Source: Pezizomycotina sp. ARF18 | Lineage: Eukaryota > Ascomycota | NCBI GenBank assembly: GCA_002224055.1 | Contig: AZLU01000136.1 | Span: 1-64,000 of the forward strand | Direction of reading: 5' to 3' | Length of the DNA: 64,000 nucleotides | In this document: positions 21,829-33,499 of the stretch, one piece after another | How positions within the stretch are numbered: position 1 is the first letter of the stretch | How the letters are laid out: every line of letters starts with the position of its first letter | Program-made: the position numbers and the translations under genes | Notes under the pieces: model-generated | Databases searched by the model: none | Seen by the model: only the letters and a program-made list of their open reading frames with translations | What the model was told of the DNA's origin: nothing

Positions 21829-24436
21829 ATGTCTTCCAGGCAAAAGCAAATCCGCATCGTAACGCTCGACGTCAAAAATGGCGTGCCGAAAGCCAGGTCG
21901 TACTTGACCCTGAAGGATTGGAGCCGTACAAGAGGAGATTCTATCGCTGCGGGCGCAGAAGGTGCCGCTGTCGGAAATACGGAGGTGATGGTGGAAAAAT
22001 ATGGGTTTAACGCTAGGTATATACTCTACGCCTTTCCACATTACGATATTCAATAGGTTGATCCTATCATAACCTGTTATTGCAGTGAATCACAGTATAA
22101 AGCCGTCGTCGGCAAATGGAAAAGCAGACAGTACCTGACGGCGGACGATCACCGGTATATCGTGCAAGCAATAAAACGGGACCCGAAGAAGGTTCCACGG
22201 TTCCGGTCGAGGTCCGACTTGGAGTATTTGGAGGAAAATAGGATTTTGAGGATATGGAAGAAGCATAACGGGGAAGCAGTCTGTGTTTTTGAACTCCTCT
22301 TTTTATCCGGGCAGGAGGGCGTTGGGGGTGAAAAAAGCCGGAAGAAGATACTTGGAGCGGTACAGAGACTGACGAACCTCGTATAGCCATGCATGCTGAA
22401 ATTAAACCTTGACGAACTTACTGTGGTAGCAATATCACCTCCAGCGTCTGGCACTGAAGATGTCTCATCGGGACGCGCGACGTCGCTGCTGAGATACCGG
22501 TCGCCCCACAAATTGAACCGGAATCCCCCCATGTCATGGACGTAGATAGCGTTGACCTGGGAGGAGGTGCAGTCATGGAGGCCGAACTAGCTGAGCTGGG
22601 CGTGGGGAGTCCATGGAGGACGCAGCAGTCGAGGCCGCGCCAGCACTAGCGCTACAGATTACACCGGCTTGAGCTTCAGTATATACATATACATCGATAT
22701 GAGCACCGAAGAAGTCGACGGCTTCGTCGAGGATATTTTTGACTTTTTTGGGTATTCCGGTCGAGCCTACTTCGGGCGAAGACATCATGGCAGTCGATGA
22801 CAACACAGAAATATCGGGATTGAGGATCAGGGTGGCCTGCTGAAGCCTCTTCCCCACGGTACTTCTGATAAGCCCGTCTTGGATTCAGAAGTTCGAATCG
22901 AGAATCAGAGACGAGAGGATCTTGAAGACTTGTCTCCGGGTCAAGACGTGGAGCCGCCATCAAAGTCATGGCTACAGGCGATGGCGGAAGACGATAATGA
23001 TAGTAATGACAGCTCTTACCTAAAGATTGATTCGGACGCGATACTTTTCGGACCTAGGCTCCTACAGGCTCAGGGATGTCTACCCGTTTACTTTGAAGGA
23101 TCTGCGGCAGCCGGAGCTTTATGACAGCAAAGCGCTGAAGAAGGCGCAGCTCTTAACGCTCCGGCGCAGTTGCTTTACGCACGGGGCCAGTATTACGAGT
23201 GCTTGGAATTCCTGAGCAAAGCTGTAGTATCGTTACGGCAGGAACTGGCTCCGCAGATTACTAACGAAGGCCCGGTCCACAGCATATATGGGTCCTCAGG
23301 TTGCAGTACTTATTCGCGACGGCGAGCATGCGTTTGGGCCAAACTTTAAAAGCTCGGATGATCTTGGCGGGGATCGTGGACGATTTTTCTGAGTTGATGG
23401 GAGCGAAGCATCTTGAGACGAGAGATTGCTTTAGTGCGCTTGGAGACGCTCTTGCTCATCAGGACTTATGCTTGGAGGTGAGTTGATGTGATGAGTGATT
23501 TTCTGCGACGTGTGCAATGTTCCTTGCTATTTTGGGGATTTTACTAACGCTAACGAATGTTCAGGCTCACGATGCCTACCTCAGCGCGCTACCAATGGAT
23601 GTGAACGAAGTATTTAAAGCCGTGTCAAATAGAGGTTACACCCATGAGGATATGGAGAAGCAACGCCCTGCGCTCTTGCGGCTCGCCGTGACCTGTTACT
23701 CAGCCGCACAAGCTGTAGACATAGACCCATCCACCGCGCGAAAATACCTAGTCCTCAACGAGAAACTCTCCCACGGCGACGCCCTCGTCGCCCACCTCCT
23801 GCGCAAGCAAATCGGCAAAAGGCTAAGCGTCGAAGAAGGGCAAGAGAAACAAGCCTTCTCCAACCTTCAAATATCTAAACGCCACCTGGAAAACTGCGAA
23901 GAACTTAACTTCTCTCTACCAGCGGGAAGCCAACACGGAAATAGACTTCGCCATGGCCAGGGCTGCGCAGAGGATGTTCGACTACGACTCTGCCGACGAA
24001 ATAATAGCGTCTGTTATAAGTACCGGAAGGCATACGATGAAGGATACGAGGCAGCTTTGTCCAGCTGGCGTGGTTCATGGCCGCGTGGAATAGGATGAGG
24101 TTTGTGATGACGCCGGCGGTGTACACGAATACCGCTTCGCTTACGTTTGCGAGGTCGTTGAAGTACTTTAGGTGGACAATGGAGAGATCGGCGGAGCTGT
24201 ACGGGTTGAGAAGCGAGGCTGTTGTGGGTGTCGCTGATGGGTTACGGAAGTTGTTGGCCGAAAGGGGTTTGGTACGGTACTCGCAGCTGCTGGGGGATTA
24301 TGTTACGAGGTCGAGAGCGGAACGGATGAGGGTAGAAGCGAGCGCTTGGATGGAGTTAACGCCGGTGAGGAGGCAGACTCGGGGAAGGCAGGAACAGCGC
24401 CGGTCTAGACGCTCCCATATAAAGCGCCTTATCTAA
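21829..24436 (+). CDS. Clr5-domain protein with TPR-like repeats, copy D
   Basis: The most complete copy of the family. Start MSSRQKQIRIVTL at 21829. Clr5 domain: RSYLTLKDW, then, one frame on, EEILSLRAQKVPLSEI, then VMVEKYGFNA; an intron at about 22018-22085; SEYKAVVGKWKSRQYL and DDHRYIVQAIKRDP. A linker follows, then STEEVDGFVEDIFDFFG (22702), an acidic region, and from 23120 a helical repeat part (QLLYARGQYYECLEFLSKAV, LRQELAPQI, MGAKHLETRDCFSALGDAL) that looks like tetratricopeptide repeats. An intron lies near 23477-23565. The tail has RWTMERSAELYGLRSEAVVG and LLAERGLVRYSQLLGDYV, matching the ends of A and B. Role unknown; TPR suggests protein binding. Several frame changes, possibly sequence errors. 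Confidence 0.65.
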
Positions 24437-27374
24437 AATAAAGCGTCTCAATTGTTTTGACGGGTAATTAGGTGTTTCGAGGTTATGATACGTTTCTTTT
24501 GTATATTGGCAGGTTAGAACCATATGGTATCACTTCAACGAGTACTGAGTAATTATTCCATGGCGTGAAAGCTTGGCCATCATCAATCAGGCTCCGATAA
24601 CCACCAGATGCGATAGGACCTATGTTTACTTTTAAGGACTTGATTTGGCAAGGCATTGATACTTCTCAGGCTTGCATAGTGGTCTTGATTCCTCTTCTAT
24701 CAATCCTTCCACCATTCCGTGCGTATGCTATTGCATACTATAAACTTGCAGACTATAGCTTAAGGGAGTCAAATCCCTATTATAAAGGGTCGGCCTACTG
24801 GTGCTTGACCACCTCTTTCTTTAATATTCTTCACTACGACAAGAATTCACGACAACGACTTCGAAGTTTCTTTACGCGACTATAGAAAGAGAAATACAAG
24901 TAAATTAACAAAAACGTGAGTCCTCGATCGCCAGTATCTCGATTAAGGTAGTCCATTTTGCGAACGATTTTAACGGGCGGATGATCTAGTCTATATCAAC
25001 GAAAACCGAGAAGCAATACGGAAACAATCGGCCCTAAAGAAATTAGAGAAAAATACTGTCTAAGTGGGTCCGTTGCCCCCATTGCGGGAAACTCTGCAAG
25101 GATAACGTTGGCATTGTTTACTGCGGTAATTGCCAGGGGTACGCTTGAGAAGTGATGAAACATCAATGAAGACTTGAGGTTCGATGAACCACACACCGCT
25201 GAGCAAAGGTCATTATCGAGCCCGCGTTCATGGAACTTAGACAGAAAAGGTGTATAAAGCTTTTATTATACATAGACATGCAAGCTAGCCGAGAGGGATA
25301 AATATGGAATTTCAAAGCAAGCATCGATAGCTATCGTCGGCAAGATCTGAACTTCAGAGAGAGGTGATGCATGTCGAATAGGAGGACTAGGACTGAATTC
25401 AATTCCAACTCCATCGTTAGAGGAGAAGTATAAAGCAAGTTTGTGAAATGGCATTATTCTTTCAACCAACAATCCCATTGGCCTATGACACAACCTTTCG
25501 AAAAAAATTTCTCGGTCTCGCTGCTATTCAAAAGTGAGAAAATTTGTTCATTATACTAGCCCTAGGTATTCAGCCTTGAGATAGATAAACACTTATACGG
25601 TTCGGGCAGTTACTAATTATTAATAAATAAGTCCGTAGCTATTCCCGCAGTCTCGTTACCAGACCTTAATTTTAGCGCAGGCTATTCCCGTATTCAAGAA
25701 CTAACGAATGTGAATTAGTACCTTGATTTGGAATTTCGGATTACATATCGTCAAAACTTTCCCCAAGTCTCGTGTCGAGTATGACCTGGTAAGAGATACT
25801 CCACACCCGGGTTGAAGAGAACCTTGGGATCGCGGAGCTTCTGGTTACCCCAAGTTGCGATACGCTTTGGCCGGTATTTCCTATCCATGGGTCGGTTTTG
25901 AAACGAGGCGATGTCTTCCTTCAATAATAACTCGGTATTCGCCAATGAGGTTTTTTATACCAGAGGCAACCAGAGCTTGTAAAACCGGCAGCGGCTTGTA
26001 CCGAACCATCGGGACAGGGTTTGCAAATATTACCCTAAATTACCTGGGGGCTTGTACGTAGCAGCCGCTGATATTTATACACTTATAAATTCGCCGAAGG
26101 GAAAAGGACGTTACAGTGCGTTTTGTTTTAAATTATCAACTTTGTTCTCATCGCGCGCCGCATAAATACCCCATGAAGATGTGCCATACGCTGAGCCTTC
26201 TTGATAAAATGCTTCTTTGTAAAATTCGCGAGATCTCGAATAACGGAGAATTGCGCGGCTGTGTCGCTAAATAACCGGCTGCTGATCTCAAGTTATGCCT
26301 GTGTTTTAGAATAGTATATTCTGAGCAGGATCTATTAACAGCAGCTGAATAATAGCCAGGTCCATGCTTGAAGAAAAAATTGCGAAATTTTTTGCAGATG
26401 AAGTCAAAGGGAACTATAGGCGGCGGTTCCCAACCATTCAATATATCGCCCGATAAAGAAACCAGGCTTAAGCTTCCAAAAGACCCTTAAAACTGTCTCC
26501 TAATTTCATGTTGGGTCTGACACTTATCAGCCCGCCGGCCGTTTCCACAAGGGCTAAGCAACGAGTCACCGAATAAGGCACCTCGAAGCGTCCCCTCCCC
26601 TCCCCTCGAAAGATGAGATGAGAGTTCTGCCTTTTTTTTCACTTTGCCGTGAGGATATTTTTTTTAGGTAGCTCAGTAAAAAATCAACTGTGGGTCCTGT
26701 ATCTGCCGACAATGGCGAGGTTATTCCTTATACAGGAAATTTTCGCGAAAACACCTGGGAATTCCTGTTGTTTTTATCGTATTCTTGCGGTGGGCTGAGC
26801 GGATCTGCAGGTCGTTATGGGAAGAAGGAATTAAAAAGGCCCTAGAAACTTGTTTCTTCGAGGATTCGCAGGCTCGTAAAACTCGTCTCCTAAATTAGGG
26901 TTAGTACCATTTGAGAGGTGCAAGAATACGTCGAAATCCACCGTGCAACCCACCTAGTTGCGCATCTTTCGGGTTCGTGGCTTGGGTAACTAATGCATAC
27001 AATACCTGAAGGCTGCGATTGGCCGTTTTGTCCAAGCTAGGGGTTCAAGGCGAGTGAGGAAGTGAAGGAGGTGAGGAGGCCCATGTGGGACCTGATCTTG
27101 GCTGGATGGATCGAAGGGATACCTGTAAATAACTTCCCCCGTCCGGCGGTTGACTGAAGAACCTGGTCATATGCAACGCCCCCTCTTTTAAATTCTGGGA
27201 TCTGAGACCCAGCAGAAGTAAATAAATGTTCGTATCCGCCCAATTCGAGGAGTCGAAAGAAAAAAGTTTAGATGTTGTAACGATTATATGAATTAGACGT
27301 TTTATTTTTTTTCTTCGATATCTTCAAGGGTATCTAACCTTGTCTTTTTTTATTCGCCGTTCAACAGAAGGGAA
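24437..27374. other. No supported gene; possible old fragments on the minus strand
   Basis: Almost 3 kb without a recognised gene. Minus-strand pieces look protein-like: NRPMDRKYRPKRIATWGNQK with LRDPKVLFNPGVEYLLPG near 25770-25910, and a 97-codon frame at 26148-26441 (alternative frame REFYKEAFYQEGSAYG). A further frame at 27037-27243 (VLQSTAGRGKLFTGIPSIHP) is also minus. None shows a domain I can name and they do not join into one gene, so I list them here only. Confidence 0.3.
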
Positions 27375-28626
27375 ATGTATTACCAAGGTACCAACTCATT
27401 GTAAGTATTTGAAAAACCCACCTTATACCAGTGTCCTTTCGCTTGCTTCGTGTTCAACTTCGACAGAGTTTTTGGCTAATCTTTATTTTATCTAGATATT
27501 CGAATGGTGCTTCTTCGGCTTCACGGTTCCCTTCGTATTAGCTAGGCTATACGTCCAGTTCAGCTTCCGCCGCAGACCATGGCGAAGTCCTCACAGTTCT
27601 GGCGTTGCTACTCTACATCGCCGAAACGGTCGGCGAGACCCTCCTGTCTCACGCAAACTACTTCTCCGACACGGCTAAGCAGACCGAAGCGCAGGTTCGA
27701 ATAACTTTACAGATGATCGTAGTCTCAATGATATGTTACACGACCTGCATCTACTGCTGCAAATTCGTCCTGCTATGGTTTTACATGACCTCACCCCGAA
27801 GGAGTCCTTTCCGAAGACGTACTGGCTCATCATAATCGCGTGGTGAGAGCTTGATCGGTTGCTTCTACGCGATCATATACGAGTTTCGGTGTGCAGGCCG
27901 TTTAAGCGTGCGTGGGATCCGAATTTCGAAGGCGGTATGTGTTGGAGCAAGCAATGGTATTTTACGTCGAGCTGGGTGGTTCATACCGTCTCCGAGTTTT
28001 TAGGTCGGTTAACCGACAATTTTCTTGCGCTGTCAAATTTCATCGTGTAAAATGCAAGGGGTTGCTAACATTGAAGTTTTTGGCTTTTTTAGTATATGGA
28101 ATCCCCTTCATAATTCTCGCCAACCTGAAAAATCTTGGCCACGGTGAAAAGAAGGCTGCTTATTGGATGTTCGCGATCGGCACATTGAACGTATGGTGTT
28201 CTATAGGCATCGCCGTGTTAAGCATAATCCCCAGGACCGCAAATATAAACTGGGACGCCTGGGACCTCGTGTACTCGTTTCTCGCCCCATTTGGCAAGGT
28301 TCTTCGATAATCATCATCTGTTTACCGCAGGTGCGGCGGCTGTATTTGGGAATGTCGGAGGAAGCTATGGGAAAACAACGGCGCAGCTGGAAGTCGCCTA
28401 GTGAGACGATGGTCGCTGTTAGGAATGGCTATAAGGCGTGGATGTCCAAGACTACAAATACGACGGGCACAGAGGGGACTATTATTGTGGGGATTATAAG
28501 AGGAGCTCAAGGATTATTGAGGGGACGATTGATTTAAGATCGCCTAGTCCGGCGCTTTTAGAGGAAGGGCTTGCTGAGATGAATGTTCGAAACCCAAACT
28601 TAGATCTGAACCGCGTCCGAGGGTGA
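27375..28626 (+). CDS. PTH11/SAT4-like rhodopsin-fold membrane protein
   Basis: A membrane protein of the fungal rhodopsin-domain family (PF20684), which includes PTH11-like receptors. Start MYYQGTNSL at 27375, intron 27401-27495, then IFEWCFFGFTVPFVLARLYV (helix), LLLYIAETVGETLLSHANYF, ITLQMIVVSMICYTTCIYCC (helix), YWLIII, then GRPFKRAWDPNFEGGMCWSK, the conserved loop before helix 5. An intron at 28004-28092 joins VSEFL to VYGIPFIILANL. Then YWMFAIGTLNVWCSIGIAVL (helix) and SSIIIICLPQVRRLY (helix). About six or seven helices are visible, with no CFEM domain. The tail probably ends LLEEGLAEMNVRNPNLDL. Probably plasma-membrane; ligand unknown. Some frame changes. Confidence 0.65.
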
Positions 28627-31040
28627 GCTTAAACTTGACGCCACCAATCGCGAGATTATAGATGGACTTTCAACATCCGACTTTGTTTTATAGATTGAGT
28701 TTCTACTTGCTACATCATGCTTGGGTTTATACTTTGGTATTCGGCGTATTTGTTTCAAGTTATTTGTGACTATCAGTATGCGATCTGTATCTGCATGCAA
28801 TCTGTACATTCAAAAAGCTTTACATTATCGATTCTTTCATTCCGAAGCATTATCACTCTCTTTTCCGGCGCAATAAATACGGTGGCGATTTCTTTCTCTT
28901 CAAGTTCAAGTTTAATCGATTTCGTTTTCTTTGTAGGTTATTCCCTGCTTTTGCTACGCACAGGGCCACTTCTAGCATGCACAAATATAGATCCGAGCAG
29001 CGATTAGGTTGTCGGATAGTCGAGTTCCCGAATGAACTTGAATGGTCGAGCATCCTCTTGACTGTTATTTGGGAGTTGTTTTCGTGGGGGTCAAAGAAGA
29101 GCGAATTATTTAAAAATACGCAGATACAGGATGTTCGCGCAAGGAATATCCTCGCTTCGAAACCCGCTCAGGTGGACTCGTGCAGCCCACTTAGTACGGA
29201 AAGGTACGGAAAGGAAACAGCTTCTCGCGGAAATATATCGAAGCTTCTTTGCTAATAGAGTAATCTTATTCTTATATTATTATCTCATTACATTTTAAGC
29301 ATTAAGATGTGATATAAACGTCATTAAGTTACACGTAGTTTCTCGGCTTTATATTACGAATGATTTCAAACAAGAGACCTCTGACCGGGGATTGCGCTGG
29401 TGCGGTGGCCACGAAGCCCTGGCAAGAGGAGCAGAACAGCAGGGGCTGTGAGACAGCAACTCGAGTTAGTTTTAAGGCGATTGATTTAGCGCAAATGTTT
29501 GGAAGAAGAAGAACCTCACACCTGCGATAAGAGATCGGTTTCCAAACCTCTTGGTGAATCCGGAAAGATTTTCTTTTGACGATTGTAGTGCTAGAGGCGC
29601 GCACGACCTGTGACTTGTCGAACGAAAGGTAGAAATGAAAAGATATTAAACTGGGAACCATATACTGTATACGACAATGCTACGGTGTCTCGATCACTAC
29701 AAGCCCTATCTTCAACCTTCTTTCCAAGAAACATGGCTACTATTGTCGGTCGTGATCCAGGATTTCATAGTATTTCGTTTGCCGCTCGTTGAGCCACGAA
29801 CTATGGACCAAGACGGTCCCAATCAAGAAAACGATACGATGCGGCGCGGAAGGCCAAGATACGAAGCTATAATCAGAAGTGAAAAGATATAACTCACTAA
29901 CGTGTCAATACAAGTTGCTTGCACTCCAAAATGTTTCTAACTAGTCGCTGGGACCATGAGAAGAGGGAACAATAGGAACGTGGAGTCTAGCTGGAGTTAA
30001 GATTGCTGGTAAACGGGCTTCTGAACATCCTCTACTTTCTTTGTATAATTATCGAAACCTGAGAGATAATGGAAAGTAAGAAGTACACCAGGGCTTAGGG
30101 CAAACATCTGCGAGAACTTAAAGAGAAGAATGGGGGTACTAAAAATAAAACAATCATCGCGCCCTTACTTTTCTTCTGACCTTTTCTTAGATAGATCCCT
30201 CCTTTTTTCAACCGTTAGAGAAAAGAAAACCTTTGTTCAATAATGTTTTCCATTATATTTTCCAAACTTCCAAGGGACCTTTGCTTCAAAATTGTTTCTT
30301 GTCGACAAATGATTCCCGAAGGCGAGACGTTTGAGCTGAGTAGCCTGGGCAGTATAGTTTTCGACCTTTATCCCCTCCAATTCTTCTTCGAGAGGCAATC
30401 TTTGAAGTTCGAACATTTACGAGGTAGAGGATGAGTAAACGAGACGTGATGTCTTCAAGAAGGAGCGGTATTTCCACTATAATCGAGGATATATCACTTA
30501 TGGAGACTCCTTCTCACGGTTATGGCAAAGAAATTGTCATGGGATCGTGGGCAAAAGTGTTAGCAAATCGGGTACCATGTAGCAGACTAAAGCCGAACAG
30601 CCATAATAATAAGGTTTCAACTCTTTACGATATTATCGAAGAGAATCTCCGTCAAATACTCGATCAAGATCGGTATATATGTTGAGTAGCTCGTGAACAA
30701 TTAACAAACAGGCCTGCATCTCGATTGAGGCTAGCTAAAACAGAATATGAAATACGTATGGATTTAAGCTTGCGATACTGTGACGCCTGAAAGTATGAAG
30801 GAACATGTAGAGTGGTAAAGTAAAACGAATCAATATTGCACTGGCCACTTGAATGGTGATCGAGGCGGCGATCTAGTGCCTTATCAAGTATAAAGCAGAA
30901 TTCAGCATCCAAAGCTATTTAGATATATTATCTGAGTATAAAACACCCGTCTTCACTTATCTATATTGACATTCAATTTCAAACTCATCTAATTGGATCC
31001 CAGACCCTAAATTATCATATCATTAGACAACGCCCAAGAA
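28627..31040. other. Gene-poor stretch, no supported gene
   Basis: Only short frames. The best-looking are two plus-strand frames at 30243-30434 and 30431-30685 (KLPRDLCFKIVSCRQMIP; STLYDIIEENLRQILDQD), which might be remains of one gene, but no domain is recognisable. The last 100 bases lead into the first GNAT gene; TATCTGAGTATAAAACACCC near 30928-30947 is a plausible TATA region about 100 bases before its start. Confidence 0.35.
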
Positions 31041-31823
31041 ATGGTGAAAGTTATTAGTAGGCTGGCAACTGAGCCGGACGCAGAAGAGCTTGCTCTCATG
31101 ACCGTGACAGCATTTCGTGACGAGTTAATGCAGCAAGAAGGTTGCAAGGCAATCGGCGACCCTGTCAAGTCTTCATCTTACTTAGCGAAAGTAGCGACAG
31201 GCTACCGCAGACACATAAGCGAGCACCAACAAGGCGGGGCGTTATGTATGATTGCTGTTAAGACAACGGGGAATAAGATAATCGGTTCCGCAACATGGAT
31301 CTTTGAAGGTAAATGCTGGTGGAAACCTTGGCCACTGTCACCAAAGAGAAGACAATGGTGAAGGTTATTTAGGTGAGTTCTCGGATCAATCCAAATGCTT
31401 GTGCGTGTAATTTCAAAGCATGCATATAGCTCTTACCTCCGGTTCAAAAACTCCCTTCGGGTTTATTCCCTCGTCCTATTTGTTTTTGGTATCCTAGAAA
31501 TACTCCTTTGAATGAATTTGCAGTTTGATTGACAATCGAAATTAGCTTCTTAGGCTGGCCGTCCATCCCGATTTCCAGCGAAGGGGTATTGCCCGACGGC
31601 TTGTTCAAATGGGTCTGGATGCGGCTGCGGCTTGTAATAGAGACGTTTCTCTTATTCAAGTACGGGGGGAAGGCCTTTCTATGAAAGTATGGGGTTTTAT
31701 TTCGATGTGGAGACCCAAACACTAACGCCACGCCGTTATGCTTAGCCGTACAAATTACATCTGCATCACTCCGGAGTAACTGAACAAAGCGTTGCAGTGG
31801 GTTTCCAGGAATTTGAAATATAA
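31041..31823 (+). CDS. GNAT N-acetyltransferase, first of a tandem pair
   Basis: Start MVKVISRLATEPDAEELALM. Then ITEHQQGG-like (ISEHQQGGALCMIAVK), GSATWIFEGKCWWKPWPLSP, then, after an intron starting GTGAGT near 31371, LAVHPDFQRRGIARRLVQMG, whose QRRGIA is the acetyl-CoA pyrophosphate-binding motif A of the GNAT fold. The third part, ACNRDVSLIQV, matches ACNRDVIVTPM of the second gene. The last frame ends VTEQSVAVGFQEFEI at 31823. Total about 230 residues, usual for this family. Substrate unknown. Frame changes occur after WPLSP and near the end. Confidence 0.7.
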
Positions 31824-32687
31824 ACAACCGCGTTTGCTATAAGAATACTTAGGAATAGCTATATTCTAAAATGCTCTGTTCAGAGTAGGGGACTTTCTAA
31901 GAATCTATTTACACTATCGAAAAGTCCACTATCGGGTCGGGACACGCATCGCGAGTTCGGAGACCTACACAGAACTCTTTGAAGAGTCATTTCCTGATAT
32001 TTTGATATTGTATACTAATGCATCGGTGGAAAAATTTTTTTTTTTTTTTTTTAAAAAAAAAAAGGATTTCATTCAAAGATTTATAAGCAATTTGTCGGAT
32101 TTTTCTTTCGTGATATTTCACCAGAGAGGTCACCTAAAAATTGCCGCAGAGGGATTCAATGAGCTTAGGAAACGCCATTTAAAATGTACATGATAGTATT
32201 GATTCGAACCTCGGGATCTGATCGGTCCAGTTTCTTTCCACCTTAAGATAGAAACTAATACTCCATGTGGAGATGTATGCTCGAGTTTCTTCGGCGGTAC
32301 TCAAACCCGCAATTTCGAGAAATATCATTCACGAGGTGCATTGAAATAGTGATATGAAGGTAAGAAGGTATTTGGTTTCGGCCTTAAAAGAGGCGTGGCT
32401 CCGAATGGAACAGGAAATTCAAAACAAAGACGCGGATATTAAAGGAAATAGAATAATATCAGGAATGATCGTGGGATCATAAACTTGGAAGCTATAAATC
32501 GAAGGTTCCAAACTTGAGTACATAGGGCTCCTCGTTGAATCGCTAGACCTGCTATATAACTGGACCCATCCTTTCCCAGAGCCAAATACATTCTTCACCC
32601 TCTATCACCGTGACCGGATAATGGCAAGTTTACTTCTAGACAACAGAATCAAATTTCATCAATACCAGCAAAAGAAAATTCCTAGAA
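31824..32687. other. Intergenic between the two GNAT genes
   Basis: Holds a T18/A12 junction at 32035-32064 and no convincing frame. The last 100 bases should contain the promoter of the second GNAT gene. Confidence 0.4.
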
Positions 32688-33382
32688 ATGGTTCGACTGA
32701 AACTTAGGGCCGCCACGGAGTCGGATATTGACGCGCTCGTCGCTCTCCAATTGACCATGCACTCAAGAGAAGCTACCCGGAACCAAGGGATTAAGTCGGT
32801 CCTTATACAGGAGTATCAAGAGGGCATCGATAGGCAGCAGCAAGGCGGGATGATCTGCATGATCGCGGAGGACGAAGTCACGGGAAAAGCCGTTGCAACT
32901 ATCACCTTGAAGTTTAAAGGCAAAGGCTGGTGGTCGCCCTGGCCACTGTCTCCGGGCCCTGGGAGCGAGCCACCTCTGAGGATACAGGATATCTAGGTAA
33001 CGTAAAAACCAACTCCAGCATCCGCTGAGGATACTCCAGACTAATGTTATTCCATCTCACTTATAGTGATTAAAACCTTGACTGTACACCCGAAATATCG
33101 ACGAAGGGGCATTGGACGATGGCTTGTCACGATGGTGAAATATGCAGCGCACGCCTGTAATAGGGACGTGATTGTCACTCCGATGCCTGACGGGAAGCCT
33201 TTTTTGAAGCTATGGGGTTCCATGAAACGGAGCATAGAAACCACAATACCGGTAACGCCCGATATGAGATACTTCTTCGCCGGCCAGAAGGGGGAGAGGA
33301 AAGTGTAGCCGATGGATTTAAGGAGTTCTTCCGTACTAATCACGGTAAATTCTCGAAGCGGCGATGGTACAAGAGAAGTTGA
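32688..33382 (+). CDS. GNAT N-acetyltransferase, second of a tandem pair
   Basis: Start MVRLKLRAATESDIDALVAL. The order of parts follows the first gene: IDRQQQGGMICMIAEDE, KFKGKGWWSPWPLSP, an intron from about 33000 to 33065 (ends TTATAG), then VIKTLTVHPKYRRRGIGRWL with motif A (RRRGIG), ACNRDVIVTPMPDGKPFLKL and a tail EESVADGFKEFFRTNHGKF that is in another frame and ends at 33382. About 215 residues. The two genes face the same way 0.9 kb apart, so a tandem duplication is the simple reading. Cytosolic or nuclear enzyme, substrate unknown. Confidence 0.72.
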
Positions 33383-33499
33383 TGGCTCGGGATTTTGATA
33401 CGGACGTAATAAAGGAAGGATTCATGGCCATGAAAATGAGCCAAAGTTTGTATGGCAATATGAATACCTGGATGTTGTACTTATAGATTTGGAGTGGAT

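Noticed and set aside
25751-26441. A single minus-strand gene from the fragments near 25.8 and 26.3 kb
   Set aside because: The pieces look protein-like but show no shared domain and no clear splice signals between them, so joining them is not supported.
30243-30685. A two-part plus-strand gene
   Set aside because: Adjacent frames with fair composition, but no motif, no convincing promoter and no homologous neighbour; left in the gene-free entry.
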